From NCBI RefSeq assembly GCF_901933205.1, contig NC_044591.1, forward strand, positions 1,709,501-1,773,500: a DNA stretch of 64,000 bases, read 5' to 3'. A model generated the notes under the pieces. That model searched no databases, was not told where the DNA came from, and saw only the letters and a program-made list of their open reading frames with translations. Position numbers and translations under genes: made by a program. Position 1 is the stretch's first letter. The number at the start of each line of letters is the position of its first letter. This DNA is from Camarhynchus parvulus (taxonomy: Eukaryota > Chordata > Aves > Passeriformes > Thraupidae). This document shows positions 38,901 through 48,794 of the stretch, in pieces.

Positions 38901-40784
38901 GTGGGAAGCTCTCAGCCATGGTGGAAGTTACACAGTTTCCAAGAGGGTTTGACATAGTTCCTGATAAAAGTGTGCCATGATAATTACTGTTGCTAGGATG
39001 TCAGACTTGGTTGGGTTGCATGCTTGTGTGATCTGCTGGGTGTGTGATCAGTGTGATCTGCTGGGCTTTGCTCTTCTTCAGATGCTTTGCAAGAACGATT
39101 CCAATAAGGCAGAGGAAGTGAAGCCACAGAAGGGCAACTCTGAAGATGAGACTGAGGTGGAGATAGAAGATGCTGTACAAAAAGTGTGCAGTGCAACTGG
39201 GTGTTCAGTAAGTATCAAGGAGCCTTTCTGGGCTTAATGTTCAAACCTTGATACATGGAAGTAGTCCTGGGAAAAGTTCTAAAAACCACTCATTCTGTAC
39301 AAACTTGAGTACCATGGCCATCAATCAGGGTGCATCTCATCCTAGAATCAACCCTTAAATGCAGGTGAAATGCCAGCTTTTTTGTGGATGCTTGATAATT
39401 TTAGAAGTTTGTCTTGAGGCTGTCATAAAAATTCACTTGGAAACAAATCCTGTAAGTTCTGAAATCCTTTGGGGTATTGAAGATCCCAGATAATTGGATA
39501 ATCTGTGACTCTTGGCTGTTGGCACTGTGCAGGTGCACAGAACAGAAAGGGCCAAGAGGGAAGCTTACACTGAAAACAGCATATTCATTTTTTCTGATAG
39601 CTTCAGGAATTTAAGGTTTTCCCCCTCACCCTTCCAGAAATGAAGCACAGACCAAGTAAATGATCATAAAAGCAGCAGCCCCCTCTCAGTGGTGCAGGTG
39701 TTGTTTAAGTGTACGTGGGTCAGAGATTTGAACTTCTTCAGTGTTCTCCTCCCCTCTTGTGGACAGGACATGGATTTAGTAAGCCACGTTCTTGAGGTGG
39801 AGGACTACAACGTGGAGTCTGCAATATTTGCCATCTTGCAGATGAAGGAAGGGGAAGGAATAGGTGAGTGCACAGTTTGTCACCTGGGGCTTCAGGTGAC
39901 CGTGATGTTGGTGTTGGGGGCAGGAGAGGTGAGGTTTGTGTGCTGCCACTTCAGCCTCCTGTGCTCAGGAAGGTTGTTAGTGAGGGCAGCTTCAATCCAG
40001 CGTCCAAAAAACCCCAGGATTTCTGGGAAAAAGAATTGGCTGACAGTGCAACAGCTCCTGGATAGAGCATGTCTGAGGAAAACTCTACTGTTGGCAGGTG
40101 CTGAGGAGCAGCAGGAGCCCCCAGGCAGGGAGCAGAAATCCTGCAGCAGGACGTTGTGGGAAGAGAATGGAACTGGTTCAAGAATCTTTGGAAATCAGAG
40201 CTTGCATCAAGGTGAAGCAGAGAACAACAAGGGACAAGCTGCATCCAGGGAAGAGAACCGAGCCAGCAGAAACCCAAAGGTGTGTGAGGGGCTTGACAGC
40301 AATGTGAGCACCCCTCAGTGATTGGGGGATGCCTTAGCATTGCTTACTCAGCAGCTCTCTTCTCCTTTCAGTTAAAAAGAGCTTCTGCTCACTGCATTTT
40401 GTCACTGGTGCAGCTGTGAGTGCTCTGCCACAAACATTTCCTGGTGACATGCAGCACTCTTCCCTAAACAACTCAGAATAAAGTCCTGATAAATAGTTAG
40501 GAATGTCCTCTGGCAGCTGCCTTGGTATCTGCTTGTCTCCTTTATTACTTTTCCCCAGCTGAGCAGAGCACGTGTGGTTTGAACTTTGTGTTTTCATCCT
40601 TCCCTTTCAGGTGGCCAAGAAGCAAAGGAGGGAGCAGCAGCGGCTGGAGAAGAAGAAGCGGCAGGAGGAGAGGCACCGGCAGAAGGTCCTGGCCACCAAG
40701 AGGGACAGTGCAGACACCAGGACAGAGACAGACCCAGCCAGCCATGTCACCCTGGTCAAGGCCATGGCAGCCCTAAACATATGA
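32740..40784 (+). CDS. OTUD3: OTUD3, OTU-domain deubiquitinase 3
   Basis: Eight exons join in phase: 32740-32912, 33819-33967, 34680-34792, 38275-38397, 39082-39207, 39767-39863, 40098-40279 and 40611-40784 (TGA at 40782-40784). They encode 378 residues; human is 398. The protein starts [11 protein letters not shown], like mammalian OTUD3. The OTU catalytic core begins with [18 protein letters not shown]57 and C60 are the expected catalytic Asp and Cys, and H166 in GEHYDSVRR is the likely catalytic His. A UBA-like segment follows at about 211-255 ([14 protein letters not shown] then [17 protein letters not shown]). A Lys/Arg/Glu-rich C-terminal helix ([23 protein letters not shown]) precedes the conserved end [11 protein letters not shown]. 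Family knowledge: OTUD3 removes K6/K11-linked ubiquitin chains and stabilises PTEN and other substrates. The eight exons and plus orientation between RNF186 and PLA2G2E match the mammalian locus. Confidence 0.97.
32999..33315. repeat. 45-46 bp minisatellite in OTUD3 intron 1
   Basis: About seven tandem copies of a 45-46 bp GC-rich unit containing gagggctttcagtgatcc and gggagcccgtgtccc, with alternating cagtgatc and catcgatc variants. It starts within 100 bp of the exon 1 donor at 32912. Confidence 0.95.
35107..35560 (-). mobile_element. CR1 LINE 3' fragment in OTUD3 intron 3
   Basis: ggaatcccagaatgggtcag, then the ccccagcttcctcagccttt and ccagggctggacacagcact blocks, corresponds to antisense CR1 3' sequence. 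It is a non-coding intron insertion. Confidence 0.75.
36466..36520 (-). mobile_element. CR1 LINE 3' tip in OTUD3 intron 3
   Basis: tagaattgctaaagttggaa, then aaaacctttcaaatcatgga, matches a short antisense CR1 end. Confidence 0.55.
36647..37115 (-). mobile_element. CR1 LINE 3' fragment in OTUD3 intron 3
   Basis: gagaatcctgggttggtttg, then ttgggagggaccttaaagct and the cagggacaccttccactgtc and caggcactggaaggtcacac blocks, is antisense CR1. Confidence 0.85.
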
Positions 40785-40807
40785 CTCAGTGCTCTGATGA
40801 GAAAAGC

Positions 40808-40814
40808 AAATAAA
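40808..40814 (+). terminator. OTUD3 proximal polyadenylation signal
   Basis: AATAAAA lies 24 bp after the OTUD3 stop codon. A second AATAAA at 41233-41238 could end a longer 3'UTR. Which one is used cannot be told from sequence alone. Confidence 0.5.
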
Positions 40815-42911
40815 ACTGATGAAGACAAAATTCCCCCAGGAGAATTTCCAGGCACCCGTGTTTATCTTGAAATCCATCTCTGCTGGGATTTCCAAACACA
40901 AGAGAACTTCCTCTTCCTTTGCTTGTGGGGAGGACAATTGCTCATTGATTCTGCATCAACCTGTGGTGAGAAGAGTTGTTTAAACTTAACAGGAAGTAGA
41001 GACTTGGGTCTATAATCTTGGAGTTACATGAAGGTCAGGACCTCTTCTTCACGCAACGGTGTCAGATTTATTTTGACATCTCTTGATGTGCCTGGTTTTG
41101 TTTTGTTTTGTTTCTTTTATTTGGTTATGCCTGGAGGAGCTTTATTTTACCTTGCTGTCAGGGTGTCAGACAATCTCTTAACAAATCTCAACTCAGGAAT
41201 ATCTCTAGTGGATCTTTTTCTATTTAAATTCAAATAAAGTAACAAAACAGAGTCCCAGAATCCTTTCCAAAGCAAAGTGTGTCAGCCAGCACTCATGTCT
41301 CAAACATGACATTCCTCTTTTGTTTGCCATGCAGGAATACAGTGACAAGTTTTAATCTCACTGGAACTGCTGGCATTGCACTGAGCAGGTTCAGAAGCGA
41401 TGAATGCATGGAGGGAGATGGGGATTGCTGCATCCATGCTTGCTGAAGTTTGGGATCAGCTCCTTTAAGATGAGACCTGTAGGGGGCAAAAATACCCCAA
41501 AACAATAATCCCAGTGGACTCATGAGAATGCAGAGCTTCCTATCTGGTAAAATGTGACAGGAACAAGCTTCAAGTTTCTGATGAGTGTTGTTACTTGGAC
41601 GCCTGGAATCTTGTCCCCTTTGCCCTGTTCCAGAGCTTTTGGACTACTCCAGGGCTTTAGTCCAAGTCAGGGGCTGGATAGGTGTCAGTCTCCAAATGAA
41701 ATTAGTATAGCCAAAGGACCAAGAGTCCTGGGAAGAGGCTCCCAAGCAGCAGTGATCCCTGGGAAACCTGCCTATTTCACTTCATAAATCAAGCTTTTTT
41801 CCAGGGTAGGTTTTTTTCTTCTTAAATTCCATTTTAGTGAGGTCACCAAGTAGGATGCACAGCTCAACTCCTGTGATGTTTTCCACTGTAGGACTGAGAA
41901 TTTGGATAGAGGTGAAAGGACTGTGGGATTGATCAGCCTTTGATTTATAGCTCGCAGTGTTTCAGCTCCACTCAGGTTTTTGGGCTTGTAACAAGCACTA
42001 AGCTTGAAGAAAGCACATGTGCACTTTCACACTGAGACACCTCATCAGCCAGGGCAGAGGTGAAAGGGATTTTTTAAAAGTAAGGAGTGTTGCATTTGAA
42101 AAACTTGTCTGTGCTTAAAAGTTTATAAATCAGCATGGAAATATTAATGGGTTTTTTACTGAACTGCCAAGAACTGGGCTGGTACTTGAAGAATAAAAAG
42201 GAAGGAGCTCTCCTGTAAGAACTGGTGGTGTAGGAATTCCTTTTTCCTCGAGACAGTCATTTTTACAGTAGTGGAAAGGGAGGTGAGTCACAGCTTAGTG
42301 GGGAGAAAGTGCAAATTCTTTCAGGGGGTGATAAATTGTGACAGCAGGTTTGGCAAGGCAGTGCAGGTGACTGTGTCACCCGTGTGCTGCCCTGTCCTGT
42401 GTTTTGGTCTGAAAGGCAGGTGTGTTCTGCAGGTTTGAAGAGATAAGAAATTGCAGTTTTGCACTGTGAGTAAGAGGTTTGATCTCAATGAATTGGGGTT
42501 TTGTCCTGTGGAGCCAGAGCTGAGAAGACATTTGTTGCCTGGAGCCTGAGAGCTGTGAAGGCAGTTGGTCTGGAGGCTGAGGAGGGAGCCCAAACCTCAG
42601 CCATGGGTGCAGGATGAAGGGAGGGTCTGCAACAGCAGCACCAGCAGCAGAGGGAGAGACTGGCCCACAGCTCGTGGCCTCTGATACGTGAACAAAATCT
42701 GGGGCTGAAAATGCTTTCATTTCCAAGTGTAATATGATTAAAATAAACTCTTAATGTGCTGGGGTCATAAATCTTGAGAAACCAGTCAAATTCCTTTTAT
42801 CTTGCCAGGGTAGCTTTGTGCCTGCACAGCCATTCCATAGCCAAAGGTGTTAAAACTGATTTTGTCTGTTTCATGTTTTTCCCGTTGAAATTTCCACCTT
42901 CCCAATATATT

Positions 42912-42971
42912 TTTTTTTCCTAGGGAATCTTTCTGCAACATTCTTCACAGAACTCAGTTTATGCAGTGAAT
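42912..42971 (+). repeat. Left arm of a 60-bp perfect inverted repeat
   Basis: This 60-bp segment is the exact reverse complement of 44214-44273, with a spacer of about 1.24 kb. It runs from a T-tract and cctagggaatc through to ttatgcagtgaat. I see no coding exon, terminal motif or target duplication that identifies it as a known element. Confidence 0.95.
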
Positions 42972-43536
42972 TTGCTTTGCAAACTGGTGGTGGGTTTTCC
43001 TGGGAGGAGGAAGGGAGGCAAGAGAGCAGAGCAGAACAACTGTGATTCATCCATGGTGTGTGTTTACTCCTTGGTGGAGCTGAGTGCTCCGTAATCCACG
43101 GGCCAGGGGTGGACAATAAGCCCTGGATGTTCCCCTGGGCTTTGGGGAGGATGACTGTTTGTTCTTAGCAGCTGGCTGACAAATAGGAGGGTGTTTTGGC
43201 TGTTGCTGCAGCAGGGTCACTGTGAGCCTCTCGAGGGCGAATACGCAGCAGGAGGATGTAGAAAGCCACTTTCCCTGCCTCCTATCTGCCTCCATCATCT
43301 TCCCTGGACTTATTTTCCCAAATCCTGCCCCTGCAGGTCAGGAATTCAGTTGACCTGGAAGTTTTAAGCATTTGGCAGGTTCTGGCTGACCTCCATAAGC
43401 ATGGCTGTGTATGGAAAGGTTTCTGCCTGTGCTGCTCCTTTTCCTTGTTCCTACTTAGGAGCTGCCTTCTGGTTTGTCTCACAGCTTTGCCACGTCACCC
43501 ATGGCCTCCATGTCTGCAGAGCTGTGGGAGCTGCAG

Positions 43537-43655
43537 AGAGGGAGAGAAATTGTGCATGAAGGATGATCCATAATCCAGTGTGGGATAAAAGAACAGAAAA
43601 GGGAGAGAAATTTGGCATGAGGAATGATCCATAATCCAGTGTGGGATAGAAGAAG
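43537..43655 (+). repeat. Tandem duplication of about 60 bp
   Basis: Two adjacent imperfect copies share gagagaaatt and gatgatccataatccag, followed by tgtgggata (a/g) aagaa. The period is about 60 bp. The sequence is intergenic, between OTUD3 and PLA2G2E. Confidence 0.85.
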
Positions 43656-44213
43656 GTGGCTTGTGCTGGTGTTGAGCTGTGGGGTGGTTCCTTGGAGCTT
43701 CCTGGGTGCAAGCACCAGCCTTAGAAGGCAGCATTGGCTCTGTCTCAGCTTCTAGAATCCTTATTGCCTGTAGAAAATGAGAAGAAATGAGTGGTTTGGG
43801 GTTGTAAAGATACCACATTTACTGTAGGAGCTTGAGGCAGGGGTGCTGTTGCTTGTAGTGAAACACTTAACCAAGGCAGGAGCCCTCAGCACTGATGTGG
43901 AAATCAAATAAATTACCCTTAAAACTCCTTTATTTTAAGCAGATCACATCTCAGAGGCAGCATTACAGCTGGAGGTGCCTCCATTGAGGCCCAGGGTGCA
44001 GGCAGCCCTGGCTCGTTAGAGGTAATTAGGGCTAATTTGGGATCATGTACAGCTGTGGTGTGGGACAAGGTGGCTGCATGGAGCTGCAGCCTGAGGAGAC
44101 ATCTGTGTGCAAGAACCCGAGCCTCTGAGACCCCCCCCCTGGGCTCCCCTGTGCCTTCAGTCAGTATTAATTGCTTAAACAGTCGTTAGAAGTGGGATGG
44201 GGCTGGATTGTGG

Positions 44214-44273
44214 ATTCACTGCATAAACTGAGTTCTGTGAAGAATGTTGCAGAAAGATTCCCTAGGAAAAAAA
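44214..44273 (-). repeat. Right arm of the 60-bp perfect inverted repeat
   Basis: Exact reverse complement of 42912-42971. It lies about 290 bp beyond the PLA2G2E-like polyadenylation signal. Confidence 0.95.
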
Positions 44274-44562
44274 GTGGGATGAGGCTGAGCTCCTGGAGAG
44301 AAGCTGGGCTTGGAGCCTGCTTTGGGGTTGGGGTGCAGCAGCCACTTGCTGTTTCTGTGGGCTTTTTTTTCCCTCTGGAGCTCTTAAGATTTACTGGTTG
44401 GCTGCTAGAATGTCACTTCTGGTCATTTTTTAAGAAAAAATGTATGCAGGAAGGAACATTTTCTTCAAAAAATCATCCCTCAAGCTCCATGCTGTTACCT
44501 ACCCCTTCCACCACTGATTTCCCCAAAAAACCACAACACTGGCCACAATTTTGAAACGTATC

Positions 44563-44568
44563 TTTATT
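44563..44568 (-). terminator. Polyadenylation signal of the PLA2G2E-like gene
   Basis: AATAAA on the minus strand, about 190 bp after the TGA at 44761-44759. It is the first such hexamer downstream. Confidence 0.7.
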
Positions 44569-44758
44569 TGCAGGGTTTACATGATTTTTATGAGTTATTC
44601 AACCATGGGAAGCAGGTTTTCCCTGTGCTAAGGCTCTGGGGAAAGCTGCTGGACAATTCTTCAGTGCCACAGGGCTGTGCCATGTCCTGCCTGGCCACAG
44701 GGAAGGCAGAGCCCTGATGGTTCCTGGCAGGTTTGGAGCAGGAGCATGGCAGGGGTGC

Positions 44759-46057
44759 TCAGCAGGAGGGTGTGCTGCCCCTGCACTTGGAGTTGGGGTA
44801 GTTGCTGTAGGATTTGCGGTAAGAGCTGGCTGCCCTCTGGAAGCACTCCACAGCCCTCTTGTCGCACGCACACGTCCGCTTCTGGCACGAGTTCCCATTT
44901 CCTGGAAGAAAATTGGGGGGCATGGAGGCAGGTGAAGGGTGTGAGGGTCAGGGGGTGTTTTATGACCGTCCCCAGAGCCCCTCTGTTGAGTTTGGGGTGT
45001 CTCAGGTGGTTTCGTGTCTGGGGTGTGGAGCATTCACTTCACTTTCTCCCTGATGTGTCTGTGGGTGTTTGCCTGGGTCTCTGGGATGTGCAACACTGAG
45101 CACTCAGCGCAGCTGTGCCAGGTCCCCATCCAGCATGGGAGTGTCCTCTCAAACCCTTGGTGTTTGGCCTCTTGGGAAGGACAAGGCCCCTCCTCAGGGA
45201 AGTCTCCAAGCTCTAAACTTCACCATAATCCAGCAGATACTTATTTGCCTTATTCCCGGCACTTTTCCTGTATTTCCACCCACTTCACTGTGTGTGATTT
45301 CCAGGCCAGGATGATCTAAAGGGGATGGTGGAAGCCAAGCTCCCCGAGCGTGGGTGGCTGTGCCTCCCCGCTCAGAGCTCTGCCCCCGCCCCGCTCTCAC
45401 CGCAGGTGATTTGGTTTCTTCGGAAGTCGTGTTTGTAGGTGGTCGTTTTGGGCCTGCAGCCGGCCGCGACCAATTTCTTGTAGCAGCAGTCGTGGGCGTG
45501 GCAGCACCTGGGGGCATGAGAGCCGAGGTCAGTGCAGGGGACAGGTGGGACAGCAAGGTAAGACATCAACCACTGCATCTTTGCTGCCGGCAGCTGCTGC
45601 TGAACCACTTCTACAGAGGCTTTAAGGACAAGCAACAATTTTCTCATTGCTCTTTCCACCCTCCGGAGCTGGAACAAGATTGCAGTGCTGTACCCAGGGA
45701 GGTGAGGAGGGCTGGGGGTTCTGCCTTGTCCCAGTACCTGTCAGTGGCATCCAGGGGCTGTTTGGAGCCGCCCCAGCCGCAGTAGCAGCCGTACCCGTTG
45801 TAAGCCAGCGCTGATTTCCCGGTCTTCTGCTTAATCATCACTGCAAACTGGGCCAGGTTGCAGCTGGCAAGGGTCAGTCCTAGGACTGCAGAAGGGGGGT
45901 TAAGAGCACCAGGAAAAGCAAACTCCCATCCCACCTTTCCACAGCAAGAATGGGCATCTCACCATCCCCATCTGGCTGTGGACAGGGCCTGGGAGCTTTC
46001 CCGGGGTGGGAGCTGGTGGGGATACTCACAGAAGAGGAGCAGCGAGAGGAGCTTCAT
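44759..46057 (-). CDS. PLA2G2E: Secreted phospholipase A2 group II, closest to PLA2G2E
   Basis: Four exons join in phase: 46057-46030, 45885-45738, 45507-45401 and 44901-44759, giving 141 residues. A signal peptide (MKLLSLLLF...) ends near residue 18, followed by [18 protein letters not shown]. The calcium loop is YGCYCGWGG (41-49), the catalytic segment CCHAHDCCY (H64, D65) and the second catalytic Asp D108 in CACDK. Fourteen mature cysteines are present, including the extra pair of the group II C-terminal extension (CRGSTPSC). Known reaction: Ca2+-dependent sn-2 hydrolysis of phospholipids by a secreted enzyme. The calls QF.VMI, GKSAL.YN.YGCYCG and GC.PK fit mammalian PLA2G2E best, as does its place next to OTUD3. 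PLA2G2A is the alternative. All catalytic residues are intact, so activity is expected. Confidence 0.9.
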
Positions 46058-46110
46058 CCTGGCAGTGGCAGCTCTGGGGTTTGGTGAGCCCAAGGTGCTG
46101 CTGGTCTCAC

Positions 46111-46120
46111 CTTTTATGGC
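46111..46120 (-). promoter_or_regulatory. TATA box of the PLA2G2E-like gene
   Basis: The minus strand reads GCCATAAAAG about 55-60 bp upstream of the start codon at 46057. This implies an unspliced 5'UTR of roughly 30 nt. Confidence 0.65.
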
Positions 46121-46384
46121 TGTGCACCCTGAGCAGGGCCCCTCCTCTGGGGAGCCCAAAGTGGGCAAATATTGACAATGCTCACCATACTGGTCCCGCT
46201 ACTGTGCAGCTGTCCTGGCACTGCTGGAGGCTCTGGGATGCCTTATGTGGTGGAGGTCTTGGCAGGAGGGTTTGGATGTGTGGAGCAGCCTGGGGCTGAG
46301 CCTGTGCATGGCTCTGGGTGTCGCAACATTCCCAGTGCTTCCCTGAGTAAAATGAGAGAACTTGAGGGAGAACAGGAACCACTT

Positions 46385-46455
46385 AGTGTGAGGGGTCCTT
46401 GCCCATGGCAAGGGGTGGAATGAGGTTGTCTGAGGTGTCTGTGATTCCATGATCC
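46385..46455 (+). mobile_element. CR1 LINE 3' fragment (plus orientation)
   Basis: The stretch ggggtccttgcccatggca then tgtctgtgattccatgat matches the sense 3' end of CR1 elements. It is the only CR1 piece I recognise in this orientation. Confidence 0.55.
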
Positions 46456-48166
46456 ATTTTCTTCCTGGATGACAGTTTTTTGATGCCTTGGCTAGAAAAC
46501 ACCGTTCTGTGTCTTACTGTTTCCATCCTGACTTAGCTGGGCAGGGAGAAAATGCAGCCAGTGCAAAGATTCCTCCCCTTCCAAATTGTACCAGAGTGGG
46601 TGAGATGCAGCACTGGGAGTGGAGGAAGGTCCCATGGTCTCCAGAATGGCTGTGGCTGGAGATAGAGCTGAGCAGAGGCCATGGTTGGTGGTTTTTTTTG
46701 ATAGTGGGGCTTTCTCAGTGCCCAGTTCCCCCCTGCATGTGGGGATGCTCCATCCCTCTCCCCATGTGTGCTGGGCACTGTGTTTTGCTCTCAAATATCT
46801 CATGGCATGAGGTGTGTGGTTCACCTTTATTTAGAAGCAAAATAAGGCAAATTGCAGAGAAGAAAAAATGCAAGTGATGTATGATGGAAGGTGGGGGAAA
46901 AGAAGCTGCTTGTGTCTTTTGCTCAGGGAGAATCTGATTAAATTGGTGGTACTGAGCAATCAGTTAGCAGGTATCTTCTGGCAGAGATTGCAGCTGCTCT
47001 GTGGTGCTTTTTGGGGAACCCCAGCATGGGCTGGCACTGAGGCAGGAGAGGAAATCCCCCCAGGGCTGGTAGGGAAACTGAGTCAGGGAACAAGGATGCA
47101 ACTTGTGTGGGAATCGGAGAGATGCTGAGAGAAGGGAACTCAGCTCAACAAAATCTCTTCCTCCTCTGGCATGGGTCCTTTGCCTCATCAGCTCTCTGGG
47201 CTAATTTAAGTAGTCCCCTAGGGTGGTGTTAATTGGCTAAACCAGGATTTGCTATAATTCAGGATTTTCCAAGTCCACAACCAGTTCTATCACAGGGGAA
47301 TAAGGGATATTCTTGTCCATCAAACTGGCTGAGCTCCACTGAGAGCCTCTCCACCCCAGCCCCTCTACCTGTGGCAGGTTTGCAGGACCCCTTCTCCAAA
47401 TGGGAAATAAGCCCTCCCAAGCCAAATGCCTCCTGGGAAGCTGTGGATTTTGTTTCATAGCGTGAAAACCACAACTCTTGCAGCCCAGTTGATTGCAATG
47501 CTCTGAGGGGGTGCAGCATCCGAGTCAAACCATCAGCATTTGGAGGATTTGTATGAATGGATTTGTACAGCCGGATGTCCAAGCAGGAAAATTCATGGAT
47601 GATTAAAATTCACCCGGAATTTACAAAGTGAGAGTGTGATTCTGTTTGTCCCAGCCTGCAATCTGTCTGGGATATCCATGCTCTCGGTGAGGCTTTGATT
47701 CTTGATTTATGCCCTGCAATTACCAGCTGCTGGGCAAAGAGCTCCTTCCTCCTCTGCCCCGGGATTGCGCACGGGGATTCCCTGATTCCCGGGTGGCATC
47801 GCTGATTTCAGGGCTGTTTCCTGGTGCCATTGATTGCAGCTATGGGGCAATCCAGGGTGGGAATTCCAGCTGGGCATCAGCCCCTGAGTAAAGTGTTTTG
47901 TTGCTGTTTCTGTGGCTTTATTTCCTTGCTGAGCCCCTCTAAGGCGGTTTGGAGCCGGAGACCTGCCAGGGTCAGCACCCCAGGGCGCAAAACCTGGGGA
48001 TGCTGAAGTGGGGGGAAGCAGCCACTGCCTGAGCTGCCTTTTCGTAAGGAATGTGCTCAGGGTTGCTGCAGAATTGGGCCAAAACATTCTTTTCTGGTGA
48101 GATCTCTGTTTTGCTCAGCACTGGGTGTGAGGCAAGCTCCGGGCCAGGGTGTCACAGCAGAGATTT

Positions 48167-48265
48167 AGGGGATCACAGAATGTCTCGAGCTGGAAGGGAC
48201 CCACAAGGATCATCCAGGTCCAAGCCCGGCCCTCCCGCGCCATCGTGCCTGCCCCCAGCCCTTCC
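48167..48265 (-). mobile_element. CR1 LINE 3' fragment
   Basis: Begins gatcacagaatgtctcgagc, then ctggaagggacccacaagga, the antisense of a CR1 3' end. Confidence 0.75.
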
Positions 48266-48481
48266 ACCAGCCTCATTCTCCCTCTCTCAGGAAAACTGGA
48301 CATTTTCAGAGCCTGAAGGTTTAGAGCTGAGTTGGGGCAGTTCAGGGGTGAGTTGTGTCACCTCCCAAGTGTCATTTTTGCTGGGTACTTCAACAGAAAC
48401 CCTGTCTGAGAGTGAGGGGTGGTCGCTGGGCTCAGCTGAGTCACTGCACGCTGGGAACCGGCGCTTTGGGCTCTCTGGTTT

Positions 48482-48487
48482 TATTTT
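48482..48487 (-). terminator. Candidate polyadenylation signal of the degenerate PLA2 gene
   Basis: AATAAA on the minus strand about 310 bp beyond the stop codon at 48797-48795. It is the nearest such hexamer I see; use is unproven. Confidence 0.35.
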
Positions 48488-48794
48488 GGAGCAACAGGAG
48501 GGAATTTGCTGAGAAGCAGGAAGCGGAAGGAGCGGACAGGCTGCCCAGGGGGACGCTTCCCATCCCGCCCCTCACGGGGACGAGGGGCAGGGGTCCCGTC
48601 CTCCCTTGTTTTGCTGCGCTGGACATCAGGGAGCGCCGCTCGCCCTCCTCGCATGCGGCTTCACCGGAGGGTTCCCGTCCTCGCCTGGAAGCCAAAAAGC
48701 CCCGAGGGGGAGCCTCGCCAGGGCTGGGAGGCGCTGCCGGCGCCGTCCCTTGGCCGATCAGCCCGGAGATGGTTCCGCAAAGGGAGTTTGTGCT

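Larger units (their letters stand above)
40815..44562. other. Intergenic, OTUD3 to the PLA2 cluster
   Basis: The left part may be OTUD3 3'UTR up to about 41250. Otherwise only the inverted repeat arms and the 60-bp tandem listed separately stand out. Confidence 0.5.
46121..48481. other. Intergenic, PLA2G2E-like to the degenerate PLA2
   Basis: Two short CR1 pieces are listed separately. I found no further PLA2 exon (no CCxxHD or YGCxCG block) on either strand. Confidence 0.5.
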
